64,000 nt of DNA, from NCBI RefSeq assembly GCF_027942865.1, contig NC_134520.1, positions 35,193,688 through 35,257,687 on the forward strand, in the 5' to 3' direction. This document shows positions 20,111 through 32,696 of this stretch, piece after piece; positions within the stretch are counted from its first letter, which is position 1, and every line of letters begins with the position of its first letter. The translations under genes were made by a program, and so were the position numbers. The DNA is from Odontesthes bonariensis (taxonomy: Eukaryota > Chordata > Actinopteri > Atheriniformes > Atherinopsidae). Below the pieces are notes generated by a model that worked only from the letters and a program-made list of their open reading frames with translations, searched no databases and was not told the origin of the DNA.

Positions 20111-21690
20111 TGGAAAAGAAAATTACAACTAGAAAGAGCTGTTCCTGCGAAACAGCTGTGAAAATGCTTATGAGCTGAATGGGGATAGCTGACCATGCTA
20201 AAAAAGCGGAAAATAGTTCAATTTTAGCAGTAATTCTGTTGCTGAGGTATTGGTTGAAGGATTTTTGTGTACCACCAAACTTAACATTGGAGTTAGTCAG
20301 AGAACTTGAGAGTTTGATCTCGGTTCAAGGCTCATAGCTGAAATTCTGTAATTGTGAGCTCTTTAGTAGTTACATTAGCTGAAAGAGGACAATTATTCCT
20401 ACATTTTAAGGTATAATGTGTTTCTCTAAGTTAAACTGTATGAAAGTTAGAGGAATTTGTTTGAAAAAACTGAAAAATTTTAAACTTATCATTATGCACT
20501 CAACTGTGTGCTCATTCATGAAAACCAAGAAGGAGCAAAATGTTCATGTTTTTGAAACTGTCATATTTCAAAATTGGATGAAGATTTTAAAAAGCTGAAA
20601 CACTTGGTAATAGCTGAATGTCTTGTGACCCATTTAAAGTTTGAATGGTGTCTCTAGCTGAAAGCATGCAGAAGTAGTTAGGTTGGAAAGAGGGGGAAGT
20701 TTTGGAAGAGCTGAAAGCAGTTTCCATTCAATTGAATGACGGGAAAATTTGAATAAAAGTAGAATATATTAAAAAGTGTAAAACTTAGAAACACCAAAAA
20801 TGAAAGCAGGAATGTGCTGAAAGACCCGAACATTTTGATTACAAAATTGTTGAAATAGCTGAAAGTATGCAGAAGTAGTTGGGTGCCGAAAACTGGTGGA
20901 ATAATAACTAGAAAGAGCTGTTCCTGCGAAACAGCAGTGAGAATGCTTATGAGCTGAATGGGGATAGCTGACCATGCTAAAAAAAAGCTGAAAATAGTTA
21001 AATTTTAGCTGTAATTCTGTTGCTGAAGTATTGGTTGAAGGAATTTTGTGATTTTTTTTTTTTTTCTTTGTTTGTGTATTACCAAACTTAACATTGGAGT
21101 AAGTCAGAGAATTTGAGAGTGTGATCTCGGTTCAAGGCTCATAGCTGAAATTCTGCAAATGTGAGCTCTTTAGTAGTAACATTAGCTGAAAGAGGACACA
21201 TTTGCCTACATTTTGAGGTATAATTTGTTTCTCTAAGTTAAACTTATCAGCACGCACTCAACTGTGTGCTCATTCATGAAAACCAAGAAGGAGCAAAATG
21301 TTCATGTTTTTGAAACTGTAATATTTAAAAATTGGATGAAGATTTTAAAAAGCTGAAACAATTGGTAATAGCTGAATGTCTCGTGACCCATTTAAAGTTT
21401 GAATGGTGACTCTAGCTGAAAGCATGCAGAAGTAGTTAGGTTGGAAAGAGGAGGAAGTTTTCAAAGAGCTGAAAGCAGTTTCCATTCATTTGAATGATGG
21501 GAAAATTTGAATAAAGGTAGAATATATCAAAAAGTGTAAAAGTTAGAAACACCAAAAATGAAAGTAGGAATGTGCTGAAAGAGCTGAACATTTTGATACC
21601 AAAATTGTTGAAATAGCTGAAAGTATGCAGAAGTAGTTTGGTGCCGAAAACTGTCGGAATAATAATAATAAAGATAAAAACAGGAACTTA
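20111..21690. repeat. ~790-bp satellite, 2 units
   Basis: Two units lie between the IFIT A upstream flank and the IFIT B 3' end. The second ends with AATAATAATAAAGATAAAAACAGG, as at 11820-11850, so the A-side and B-side spacers have the same terminal junction. Confidence 0.93.
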
Positions 21691-21744
21691 ATAGTGAGAA
21701 TCAAAGGAAACATCAAATATTCAGACGTGTTACGTTTTGCATAT

Positions 21745-21750
21745 TTTATT
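21745..21750 (-). terminator. polyadenylation signal, IFIT gene B
   Basis: AATAAA on the minus strand in the same conserved context as in gene A. Confidence 0.75.
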
Positions 21751-21934
21751 CACATAAAATGTTTGAATACATAGAACTCTTGTACAGTCACCAGAAAAAG
21801 ATATTTTTCATGAACATATTTGTTCAGTAGTGTTATTACAGCTTAAAAGCAGCATTTTATGCTCTAACTAGTTGCATCTGTTCTGTTTATAAAAGCAGAG
21901 ACTGAGTTTTGTATTACACTGCAAACATTACAGT

Positions 21935-22639
21935 CATTGTTGTGCCAGTTCACAGCTTTTCTGAACCAGTTCAAGTTCAGTTCATACATGCTCAAAGTGA
22001 ACAGTTCACGTTCAAAGTTCACAATTTTATTTCTGAACTAGTTCAAAGTTCAGTTCATTTGACTTTTTTCGTGTAAAATTGTTTTAAATGTTCATAAGGA
22101 GAATCGGTGTCTGCCATCACTCCCACTATTCTTTTTTTTTTAATTGCAGCGCTTTCTCTCACTCACGTCATTGCTCTCTCTCTGTCTCTCTCGCTCCTCC
22201 AGTCCTCCGCGCGCAATTCATCACGGGTAACGTCGTTCGGAAGCCAGTATGTTATTCAACTATTCTCAGCTGGACACTACGTTGCCCGCAATGCATTGCG
22301 CACCCAATGCATTGCGCACCCAATGCATTGCGCACCCAATGCATCGCGCACCCAATGCATTGCGCACCCAATGTCAAAACCATTTCTGTCTGGTGATACA
22401 TGATTTAAGCGGCACCAGCGAGAATACAGGAGGGAGGAATTTCTCTCGTTGCGTTTCAAAAGAGAAAACAGATGTCACTCAGTTTTCAATGGAAAGCAAA
22501 TTCCAACGTTCATTTACAGTGATGTCTGCCGTTCATGACGCATAATGTGAACTAATTCACGTACAAGTTCTTTATTAAAAAATGTTTTGCGTTCAGTTCA
22601 ACGTTCTTGAAAAAATGAACGTGTTCACGCACAACACTG
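21935..22639. mobile_element. hAT element inside the 3' UTR of IFIT B (deleted copy)
   Basis: Same insertion as in gene A: the same ATTACAGT duplication (21927-21934, 22640-22647) and the same ends. About 370 bp covering the BED-finger region is deleted. A 16-bp unit GCATTGCGCACCCAAT has expanded to about five copies at 22291-22371, against one in gene A. Confidence 0.92.
22291..22371. repeat. 16-bp minisatellite GCATTGCGCACCCAAT
   Basis: About five tandem copies, one with C for T. The corresponding place in gene A (12855-12871) has one, so the expansion postdates the A/B duplication. Confidence 0.93.
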
Positions 22640-22785
22640 ATTACAGTCTTCTTTCTAAAACTATCACATATCTGACACAGATTTAAGAAATGGAATTATT
22701 TTAAAAACATTTTTTTTTTTTTTTAAAGGTGAGCATGAGATTAAATTTCCTCTCTATCTTGAGCTCAGCTGTTAACACACAGAAC

Positions 22786-24088
22786 TCACTCAGACTCAGA
22801 ATCTTGCAGATTTGCCAGAAACTCCTGGATTTCTCTGCACATTCTGTGCCTGCCTCGCTCTGCGATCTTCTGCAGGGTTTTGATGCTGCTCTGCCTGTAG
22901 AAGCCCTGGTGAGATATCTCTGCTGCTTTCATGTGATACCGAATCGACTTCTGACTGTCATATCGATCATAGAACAAGTATTTTGCGTAACCGTTGTAGA
23001 TCAGCTGTTTTTGTGCAGGGTGCAGATCTGCCTTCAGCAGCTCCTTGTACATCTCATCGGCTGTCATCAGGCCCCGAACTGACTTTGCATGTAAGGTTGC
23101 CAGGTCGATCTTCTTGGATAATGAAGAGTGAGGGTAAAGAGAGATCACCTCCTCAGTCAGACCGATGGCTCTGTCAAATATTCTTCGATTTGGGCGGCCA
23201 TTTTTGGAATAAATGATTTTCCATTTGTAGCAGAGTGCAGCACACCTCTTCAGGTGGGGCTCATCTGGATGCTTCTTCAGGGCCTCCTCTACCACATCAA
23301 TGGCATCATCATAGAGCCTGAGTTCTCTGTACAGCCACACCAGTGGTTTCATGCCGCTGTAGCTGCTGACAGGATTGATTAAAATCTTTTTTGCCAACTC
23401 GTGTGCCTCATCTTCAATTTGCTCTCCTCTCTTGACACGTTGGTTCAGGTCACGAGCAGCGAGGTACAAGTTCTCTGGATCGTTCTCTCTGGCCATTCTG
23501 ATCTCCTCCAAGACGTCCTCCAGGTCTGTGTGACTGTGCTTATGAACACTGATCAACCCCACCACCCGGCTGGTCTGCCACTGCACCATGTCTGGCTTCA
23601 TCCTGATGGCTTTCTGGAAGTAATCTGCTGCCAGCAGCTTCCTGTCTTTGTCAAAATTCATCAGAGTCCAGGCCTTCTCTGCTAAGATCTCTGGGTGGAG
23701 CTCATCCTGTAGTGGAGATGGGTATTTCTTTATCAGGGCTTCCACCTTTGACAGGTAATCTTGACTTTTATCCTCTTCGCCCAGATGATGGTGCAGCCAT
23801 GCCAGGTTCCCGTAGTTCACCACCAACCAGGGACCCTCCTCTGCGTTTCTCAGCTGGTGTAAGGCCTCCGTGGCCCTGCTGAAGAGACGTAGGGCCTCTT
23901 CAAAGGAGCCTAACTTGTATTGGAAGAACCCCTGCAGGTTGTAAATGTGACCCAGCCAGCTGTTTCCTTCCTCGGTGCCGATGTCCTTCAGCTTACCCTT
24001 TAGACGGAGAATTTTGTTCTTTTTGGGGTCCAGCCCCCAGGTGAAGTGACACTCCAGGGCTTCCAGTTTGGACTGACTCTGAGCAGCA
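22786..24088 (-). CDS. ifit: IFIT gene B, main coding exon (exon 2)
   Basis: Intact TPR antiviral effector of the IFIT family: 436 aa after joining to exon 1 (28217-28210) over a 4121-bp intron. It has the same hallmarks as gene A: ALECHFTWGLD, NYGNLAWLHHHLGEEDKSQD, PEILAEKAW, acidic end DSESE. It differs from A at roughly 20 residues spread over the protein, for example Gly for Arg before NSWLGHIY, Trp for Leu before VVNYGNL, and Lys for Arg at the RGEQ segment. No disabling changes. A shared hAT insertion in the 3' UTR and a shared ~45-bp loss next to the stop codon make A and B sister copies. RNA-binding residues of mammalian IFIT1/5 could not be mapped without an alignment. Confidence 0.94.
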
Positions 24089-24817
24089 CTGATGGAAAAG
24101 CATTTAAAAAGACGTATTAATGACCAGAGAGATGATACAATCTGCTCAGAAACTCTCAAAAATGAAGTAAGGATCAATAAAAAGACAGCACAGGAGTAAG
24201 GTAGGGACTAAGGAAAGAGGAGGGAAAATAATAAATGGTGTGAAAGGAAAATTAAGTAGAAAATTATTAAATAAGGAAGCACACAGGAGACATTTTTACA
24301 GCCTTTTTTTTCAAAAAATTACATGTAATTAACTGATATAAAAGATCTAATTATCGAAAAACAAAATATTTAAAATGATTGTAGGAAACATATCAAATAC
24401 TTTTTGAAAATGTGTTTTCATGAGCACTTCCTGTAACAACATTCTGGATGTGATGAATGTAGTTTTGAAGTAAAACATTTAACAGACTCAGCTTGAAAGA
24501 TTTAATCTGCTGAACTTAAGAAGCACTGAATACACAGAAAAATAAAACCTGCAGGTAAGGAAAGAGGAAGTAAATAACAAGAGAACCTGAAGGTGGGGGG
24601 CTCGTCCGGGATCTATAATTCCCGAGCTGAAGAAAACCACAGTAATTTAAAGGTCTTTTAAAATTGTTCGAAAATGAGCTTTGACTTAAAGGATTTCATT
24701 CAGGCTCCTAGTTATGAGAAGGTGGTGTTCTGTCGTAAAGATAACTTTTTGTTTGTTGCAGAACATTTTGATATTCCTGTGAAAAAGCACGTTGCTAAAC
24801 ATGAAATTAAGAATATT

Positions 24818-26312
24818 GGGCCTCATGCAAGAAGCGTTCGTACGCACAGATTTGTTCTTAAATCGTCGGTACGAGTGATTTAAGAGAATTTGCGCATTCA
24901 CCAATCTTTTCGTATTTTACGTTTTCTTTCAGGTACGAGCAGAATTCACGAGTGATCCAGAGCTGTCGTAGGAGTTTCGTAAAATAGTCCGCTGTTATTC
25001 CAATCAAGTTTGCTTGACTAATGGATTGTATATTTAATTACTTTGAAGAAAACATAAATAAATATATACATTATACCCAACAATGATGCTGACATTATTC
25101 TGTTTGACTTAAAATATGCACTAATCGAAGGTTAATTTGAATATGTATATAACGGGAAGCGTAACCAGCGGCTGACTTGCTACTTTTTGATGTCTTTAGG
25201 GCGTCAGGCTCTTGGAATAGACCGTGGAGACAGACGGCTGAGATCGCGATTTAGATTGCTACAAATATGCAGCTTGCTAGAGCCACAACCCCAGAGAGAA
25301 ACACGCCGATCAGACCCAATTCCCCCACACATCCTTGGATTTTTGGCCACTGGAACCTTTCAGAGGGAGATTGGAGACAGATCGGGGGTGTCCCAGTCCT
25401 CCTCTGTGAGCCGTGCGCTCCCCTTGGTCATCAAAGCTCTCATCAGTTTATCATCCATGGTACATCAGATTCCCATACACCGCTGTGAAACAAGTACAAA
25501 TTAAGAGGGACTTTCATCCCATGGCAGGACTGCCAATCATAATTGGAGCACGAGACACACATACGCATCAAAGCCCCTCTGCTGTCATGGAGCGCACTGA
25601 GCAGCTGCAGGTGGGTGTGTCTCGATACCTCGTTCATGGCGCAATATTGCCATGAACGAGGGTCTCCACCTGAACCAGCCCAGGCAGACCAGAAGGCGTG
25701 ATGCCAGAGGACCCCCCTCATGGACCACCCCATCAAAGTGCCATCATGATGAGGCAACAACTGATTGCACAGCTTTAGTTGCAGTCATCGAGCGCCTGGC
25801 CATGGCGAGACGTTTTTTTTTTAAGCCATTTTCATAAAAAAACTTTTTTAAATTTTATTTCGCTGACATGGTATTAACAGCACTCGTAATTGCTTCCCAT
25901 TTCTTCGCTTTAGCAGTTCCCGTCCACTGCTTCCACTGCTAAAATGACAGATTTTTCTTTTTGGATCTCTGAAAGCAGAACTTCAATCTCAGAGCACGTA
26001 AAGTTGTTCTTTTTGCGCCTTGATGCCATTCTCATGACACAACACTCAACACTTCCTGGCACAGGAGAGAGGAAGCACAGCTCCTTATATGGTATCATTT
26101 TGGGCGTGGAGTATGCAAATCTACTATCCTCGTGCACGTGAACTTAAGATACGCACAGGTGTGATTAATCATTTACGCAGGTCGTTTACACACTTTTTCC
26201 GAAGTTAAGAGCGTTTGTTGAATCTGACGTGGCGTGTTCGTACGAGACCTTCATACGAAAAAAGTAAGAGAAATTTAGAATAAAAATACGAAAATGTTCT
26301 TGCATGAGGCCC
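24818..26312. mobile_element. Harbinger element (gene B intron)
   Basis: Same ends and same ATT duplication (24815-24817, 26313-26315) as in gene A. It is 1495 bp with no Tc1 insert. The transposase N-terminal fragment (25187-25510, +) and the Myb-like fragment (26040-25860, -) are both broken. Confidence 0.92.
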
Positions 26313-26694
26313 ATTGTTTTGCAAAAACTGGTTGAGCTGAAAATCTTAGGGGACTCAAGTAGAACCGATCTAGAGGTTTGTGATCATGTTTCTCCTGCTG
26401 AAGCAGGGAGTCTCCCCTTCGAAAGAGGAAGGAGCTGCTGCTTATATAAGGAAGCACACAGGAGACATTTTTACAGCCTTTTTTCCAAAAAAATTACATG
26501 TAATTAACTGATATAAAAGGTCTAATTATTGAAAAACAAAGTATTTAAAATGATTGTAGAAAACATACCAAATACTTTTTGAAAATGTGTTTCCATGAGC
26601 ACTTCCTGTAACAACATTCTGGATGTGATGAATGTAGTTTTGAAGTAAAATATTTAACAGACTCAGCTTGAAAGATTTAATCTGCTGAACTTAA

Positions 26695-27400
26695 CACATT
26701 GAATACCGGCGGTGTTTACGGAATTATGTCGTAGAATCCCAGCGTTCTAAACCATTTTTTGATGTTTTTTGTACAGTCACAGCATTTTATGTGATAGGGC
26801 CACTGAAACATGTTGTGCCTCGTTTGAAAGCTGAGACTTTAAACTCTTTGTGGGTCAAACCTGCGTGTCTCTAGGTGCCGCCATTAGCGAGCTATCCTTA
26901 GCTAAACCAAGGCGGGTATCCACCTAAATCAACAACAAACTGAGATATCGGCTTCCCTTTCCCTCCAAGCGTGATCGCATGTTGCAAAGCTAAGCTAAGC
27001 TAACCTGTTCAGAAGACCGCCTCCTTAGACTTGTCGCGTGTCTTCTTCTCCTTCTTGTTGTATGTTTATGTTACTTTACCGCCACCCTCTGGAAACCGAC
27101 ACGTGCGATTGGACAAAATGCGGAAATGCACAACAATCAATGCAGCGTTATCAAAATTGTTTTTGAGTTGACGCAAAGCCATTGGCGTAATGATCAAAAT
27201 GTCCAGATGATGACACCAGTTTTTGACTGCCATCTATGTCAGTTCTGTTCATCACATAATTACAAAAATAGCACAGAATGTGCATTAGAATGTATAGATT
27301 CAGAATCCATTAAAAAAAACGTAAAAACCTATTTTTACCATTTGGGAGCCAACGCATGGGCAGTAAAAACGTAGTTTTACGTGACTTGGGAGTCAATGTG
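26695..27400. mobile_element. piggyBac-type MITE (gene B intron)
   Basis: 706 bp, TTAA on both sides (26691-26694, 27401-27404), same ends as in gene A. Confidence 0.9.
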
Positions 27401-28209
27401 TTAAGAAACACTGAATACACATAAAAATAAAACCTGCAGGTAAGGAAAGAGGAAGTAAATAACAAGAGAACCTGAAGGTGGGGGCTCGTCCGGGATCTAT
27501 AATTCCTGAGCTGAAGAAAACCACAGTAATTTGAAGGTCTTTTTAAATTGTTCGAAAATGAGCTTTGACTTAAAGGATTTCATTCAGGCTCCTAGTTATG
27601 AGAAGGTAGAGTTCTGTCGTAAAGATGACTTGTTGTAAGTTGCAGAACATTTTGATATTCCTGTGAAAAAGCAAGTTGCTAAACATGAAATTAAGAATAT
27701 TGTTTTGCAAAAACTGGTTGAGCTGAAAATCTTAGGGGACTCAAGTAGAACCGATCTAGAGGTTTGTGATCATGTTTCTCCTGCTGAAGCAGGGAGTCTC
27801 CCCTTCGAAAGAGGAAGGAGCTGCTGCTTATATAAGGAAGCACACAGGAGACATTTTTACAGCCTCTTTTCCAAAAAAATTACATGTAATTAACTGATAG
27901 TGATCTAATTATCGAAAAACAAAGTATTTAAAATGATTGTAGGAAACATATCAAATACTTTTTGAAAATGTGTTTTCATGAGCACTTCCTGTAACAACAT
28001 TCTGGATGTGATGAATGTTGTTTTGAAGTAAAATATTTAACAGACTCAGGTTGAAAGATTTAATCTGCTGAACTTAAGAAGCACTGAATACACATAAAAA
28101 TAAAACCTGCAGTTTAGGAAAGAGGAAGTAAATAACAAGAGAACGTAAAGACTAAATAAAGAATTAAAAAGGAAAGAAAGTGGTTTAAAATAATATTAAT
28201 TATCCTCAC

Positions 28210-28217
28210 CTCATCAT
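28210..28217 (-). CDS. ifit: IFIT gene B, exon 1 coding segment (ATGATGAG)
   Basis: ATGATGAG followed by donor GTGAGG. Phase and acceptor agree with exon 2 at 24088. Confidence 0.85.
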
Positions 28218-28314
28218 TCAGCTTTTTTTGACAGATATGAATCTTTCTTGGATCAAACCAGGAGCTTCTCCAACGTATTTGATGATCTGTGGATCCCAAC
28301 TCAGTTTGCAGAGG

Positions 28315-28401
28315 CTTTTATAAGCGGGTGCGCTGTTGTGCAAAGTCACAGGAGACGCTTCTCACAACACTTGTCTGTCTGGTTTATCAGGAATGGAAAC
28401 T
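28315..28401 (-). promoter_or_regulatory. ifit: IFIT B promoter: TATA box and ISRE-like element
   Basis: TATAAAAG at 28322-28315 (minus strand) predicts a start near 28287. GGAATGGAAACT at 28390-28401 (plus-strand reading) is the ISRE-like element, with TG in place of the TC spacer of genes A and C. Confidence 0.85.
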
Positions 28402-28484
28402 TAGTGCCACTCAAAACAAACAAACAAAAAATAAATTTGCTGTTACTGTCGTCATCTGATTCAATCAAACACGATGGTTCATAA

Positions 28485-28700
28485 TGTTGTTAAAGCTCGG
28501 AGTCGGCTCTCACTTGATGCGAGCCGGCTCTTCTGATTCACTACAAAGAGCAGGCTCTCAGAGCCGATGCTTGTGCCGAAGCCGAAGCTGGCTTTCTCCA
28601 CAGCAAGTGCTACGTGCACACCCTCAACCTGGTCTCCCAGCATGCACTGAAGCTGTCGGCTGTAGCAAGACTACTAGGACGAGTGCGATGTTGTGATTTT
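28485..28700 (+). mobile_element. hAT transposase fragment upstream of IFIT B promoter
   Basis: Counterpart of 19490-19720. The C-x2-H-TLNLVSQ block is at 28608-28688. Confidence 0.7.
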
Positions 28701-29104
28701 AATTTCAAGGCTCACATTTGTGCTGTATTTTTTATTTATTTTAGAGGCTTTATTTTGGCCAAGTGTTTTATTTTTTTATCTTACAGCACTACTTCAGAGA
28801 GCACTGAGTAGTCAGAGCACTTTACTTATCATTTAAGAACATATTGAACAATTGATTATATTAAGTTATGTTTAAACTGGCCCAATTTGTGTTGTGTGGA
28901 AATTTCAATTAATTTTGTAACTGTAAACTTCAAAAAATGCTGTCCATGTTAAGTACCTCTTTTTTTCTCAGTTGAAATAATTGTCAGCTGCTGGACTGAC
29001 TGACACAGACTGATGTGCATTGTTTATGGGAACGACATTCATGGTTTATCATCTCTTGAAGTTTAGGATTCAACTTGTTTGTTTTTTAAGGTGGAAAAGA
29101 AAAT
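28701..29104. repeat. upstream flank block, IFIT B copy
   Basis: Counterpart of 19721-20110, ending where satellite begins (GGTGGAAAAGAAAATTACAA). Confidence 0.8.
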
Positions 29105-29913
29105 TACAACTAGAAGAGCTGTTCCTGCGAAACAGCTGTGAAAATGCTTATGAGCTGAATGGGGATAGCTGACCATGCTAAAAAAGCTGAAAATAGTTCA
29201 ATTTTAGCAGTAATTCTGTTGCTGAGGTATTGGTTGAAGGATTTTTGTGTACCACCAAACTTAACATTGGAGTTAGTCAGAGAACTTGAGAGTTTGATCT
29301 CGGTTCAAGACTCATGGCTGAAATTCTGTAATTGTGAGCTCTTTAGTAGTTACATTAGCTGAAAGAGGACAATTATTCCTACATTTTAAGGTATAATGTG
29401 TTTCTCTAAGTTAAACTGTATGAAAGTTAGAGGAATTTGTTTGAAAAAACTGAAAATTTTAAAACTTTCCAGCACGCACTCAACTGTGTGCTCATTCATG
29501 AAAACCAAGAAGGAGCAAAATGTTCATGTTTTTGAAACTGTCATATTTCAAAATTGGATGAAGATTTTAAAAAGCTGAAACAATTGGTAATAGCTGAATG
29601 TCTTGTGACCCATTTAAAGTTTGAATGGTGTCTCTAGCTGAAAGCATGCAGAAGTAGTTAGGTTGGAAAGAGGGGGAAGTTTTAGAAGAGCTGAAAGCAG
29701 TTTCCATTCATTTGAATGACAGGAAAATTTGAATAAAAGTAGAATATATTAAAAAGTGTAAAAGTTAGAAACACCAAAAGTGAAAGTAGGAATGTGCTGA
29801 AAGAGCTGAACATTTTGATACCAAAATTGTTGAAATAGCTGAAAGTATGCAGAAGTAGTTAGGTGCCAAAAACTGCTGGAATACTAAAAATAAAGGGAAA
29901 CAGGAACTTAATA
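29105..29913. repeat. ~790-bp satellite, 1 unit
   Basis: A single unit with its terminal junction into the flank of gene C. It ends CAGGAACTTAATA immediately before a perfect hairpin. Confidence 0.93.
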
Positions 29914-29938
29914 GTGAGAATGCTTTATACATTCTCAC
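29914..29938. repeat. perfect hairpin at satellite terminus
   Basis: GTGAGAATG, 7-nt loop, CATTCTCAC. It is also present at 37783-37807 beside gene D. It marks the outer end of the repeat and is absent from internal junctions of the array. Confidence 0.85.
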
Positions 29939-29973
29939 AATTACAGATTATATCGAATCGGGGGGAAATAAGA

Positions 29974-29998
29974 AACACACACACACACACACACACAC
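29974..29998. repeat. (AC)n microsatellite
   Basis: About 12 AC units. The homologous tract beside gene D (37845-37857) has about 6. Confidence 0.9.
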
Positions 29999-30291
29999 GA
30001 TGGAAAAGGGAGAATAACACAAAGAGGGGAAAACACAGCTGAACCCAGAGACCCAAGACATGTTCCTTCTGTTCTGGTTCCTTCTGGAGTTTCTGCTGCT
30101 GCTGTTTATCAGTTTGATGCTGTTAGAGCTTCTGGTTCAGTTGAACTTTACCCAGTAAAATGTTTGTTCTTTTCCAACAATTCATTTTCTGTAGAGATGC
30201 CTGATGAGAAAGTTTATTCAGCTCACAGTTTGTATTGAACGGATACATCAAAGGAAACATCAAATATTCAGACGTGTTAAGTTTTGCACAT

Positions 30292-30297
30292 TTTATT
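30292..30297 (-). terminator. polyadenylation signal, IFIT gene C
   Basis: AATAAA on the minus strand in the conserved context. The 3' UTR of about 370 nt has no hAT insertion. Confidence 0.75.
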
Positions 30298-30657
30298 CAC
30301 ATAAAATGTTTGAATACATAAAACTCTTGTACAGTCACCAGAAAAAGATATTTTTCATGAACATATTTGTTCAGTAGTGTTATTACAGCTTAAAAGCAGC
30401 ATTTTATGCTCTAACTAGTTGCATCTGTTCTGTTTATAAAAGCAGAGACTGAGTTTTGTGTCACACTGCAAACATTACAGTCTTCTTTCTAAAACTATCA
30501 CATATCAGACACCACAGATTTAAGAAATGGTATTATTTTAAAAAAAATTTTTTGTGATTATGAGATTAAATTTCCTCTCCTCCATCTTGAGCTCAGCTGT
30601 TAACACACAGATGTGAAAAGCTTTCTCTTCAGATTTGGATCCCGTGTCTTTAAGAAC

Positions 30658-31966
30658 TCACTCAGACTCAGAATCTTGCAGATTTGCCAGAAACTCCTGG
30701 ATTTCTCCGCACATTCTGTCCCTGCCTCGCTCTGCGATCTTCTGCAGCGCTTTGATGCTGTTCTGCCTGTAGAAGCCCTGGTGAGGTATCTCTGCTGCCT
30801 TCATGTTATACCGAATCGACTTCTGCCATTCTTTTCGATCATAGAACAAGTATCTTGCGTAGCTGTTGTAGAGCAGCTGTTTTTGTTCAGGGTCCAGATC
30901 TGCCTCCAGCAGCTCCTTGTACATCTGATCGGCTTTCGTCAGGCCCCGAGCTGACTTTGCATGTATGGTTGCCAGGTCGATCTTCTTGGATAATGAAGAG
31001 TGAGGGGAAAGAGAGATCACCTCCTCAGTCAGACTGATGGCTCTGTCAAGCATTCTTTGATTTGGGCGGCCGTCTCTGGAAGAAGTGATTTTCCATTTGT
31101 AGCAGAGTGCAGCACACCTCTTCAGGTAGGGCTCATCTGGATGCTTCTTCAGGGCCTCCTCTACCACATCAACGGCATCATCATAGAGCCTGAGTTCTCT
31201 GTACAGCCTCACCAGTGGTTTCATGCCGCTGTAGCTGCTGACAGGATTGATTAAAATCTTTTTTGCCAACTCGTGTGCCTCATCTTCAAGTTGCTCTCCT
31301 CTCCTGACACATTGGTTCAGGTCACGAGCAGCGAGGTAAAAGTTCTCTGGATCCTCCTCTCTGGCCATTCTGATCTCCTCCAAGACGTCCTCCAGGTCTG
31401 TGTCACTGTGCTTATGAACACTCATCAACCCCACCACCCGGCTGGTCTGCCACTGCACCATGTCTGGCTTCATCCTGATGGCTTTCTGGAAGTAATCTGC
31501 TGCCAGCAGCTTCCTGTCTTTGTCAAAATTCATCAGAGTCCAGGCCTTCTCTGCTAAGATCTCTGGGTGGAGCTCATCCTGTAGTGGAGATGGGTATTTC
31601 TTTATCAGGGCTTCCACCTTTGACAGGTAATCTTGACTTTTATCCTCTTCGCCCAGATGATGGTGCAGCCACGCCAGGTTCCCGTAGTTCACCACCAACC
31701 AGGGACCCTCATCTGCGTTTCTCAGCTGGTGTAAGGCCTCCTTGGCCCTGCTGAAGAGACGTCGGGCCTCTTCAAAGGACCCCAACTTGTATTGGATGAA
31801 CCCCTGCAGGTTGTAAATGTGACCCAGCCAGCTGTTTCCTTCCTCTGTGCCGATGTCCTTCAGCTTACCCTTTAGACGGAGCATTTTGTCCTTTTTGTCG
31901 TACAGCGCCCAGGTGAAGTGACACTCCAGGGCTTCCAGTGTCAGTTCGGACTGACTCTGAGCAGCA
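30658..31966 (-). CDS. ifit: IFIT gene C, main coding exon (exon 2)
   Basis: Intact IFIT-family TPR protein: 438 aa with exon 1 (36093-36086), intron 4119 bp. It differs from A and B by two extra residues near the start (SELTLEALECHFTW), a changed ALYDKKDK segment in place of GLDPKKNK, and many changes in the C-terminal third (for example ITSSRDGRPNQRMLDRAI, DRKEWQKSIRYNMKAAEI). A central segment of about 240 bp is identical in DNA to A and B. The C-terminal third is closer to gene D, so the gene looks like a mosaic. No disabling changes. TPR helices run from about residue 49 to near the end. Confidence 0.94.
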
Positions 31967-32696
31967 CTGATGGAAAAGCATTTAAAAAGACGTATTAATG
32001 ACCAGAGAGATGATACAATCTGCTCAGAAACTCTCAAAAATGAAGTAAGGATCAATAAAAAGACAGCACAGGAGTAAGGTAGGGACTAAGGAAAGAGGAG
32101 GGAAAATAATAAATGGTGTGAAAGGAAAATTAAGTAGAAAATTATTAAATAAGGAAGCACACAGGAGACATTTTTACAGCCTTTTTTCCAAACAAAATTA
32201 CATGTATTTAACTGATATAAAAGATCTAATTATCGAAAAACAAAGTATTTAAAATGATTGTAGGAAACATACCAAATACTTTTTGAAAATGTGTTTTCAT
32301 GAGCACTTCCTGTAACAACATTCTGGATGTGATGAATGTAGTTTTGAAGTAAAACATTTAACAGACTCAGCTTGAAAGATTTAATCTGCTGAACTTAAGA
32401 AGCACTGAATACACAGAAAAATAAAACCTGCAGGTAAGGAAAGAGGAAGTAAATAACAAGAGAACCTGAAGGTGGGGGGCTCGTCCGGGATCTATAATTC
32501 CCGAGCTGAAGAAAACCACAGTAATTTAAAGGTCTTTTAAAATTGTTCGAAAATGAGCTTTGACTTAAAGGATTTCATTCAGGCTCCTAGTTATGAGAAG
32601 GTGGAGTTCTGTCGTAAAGATAACTTTTTGTTTGTTGCAGAACATTTTGATATTCCTGTGAAAAAGCACGTTGCTAAACATGAAATTAAGAATATT

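Larger units (their letters stand above)
24273..28144 (-). repeat. IFIT B intron module: X-Y-X-Y-X
   Basis: Same order as in gene A: X with PBS/gag block Y1 (gag ATG near 24674), interrupted by Harbinger; X with a piggyBac-type element; Y2 (PBS 27479-27496, with the same in-frame TAA as gene A Y2); X. The Y1 PBS here has one extra G (six in a row), as in gene C. Confidence 0.85.

Noticed and set aside
29974-29998. CRISPR-like or other prokaryotic repeat arrays anywhere in the window
   Set aside because: The tandem repeats are microsatellites, minisatellites and satellite without unique spacers, in a clearly eukaryotic sequence.
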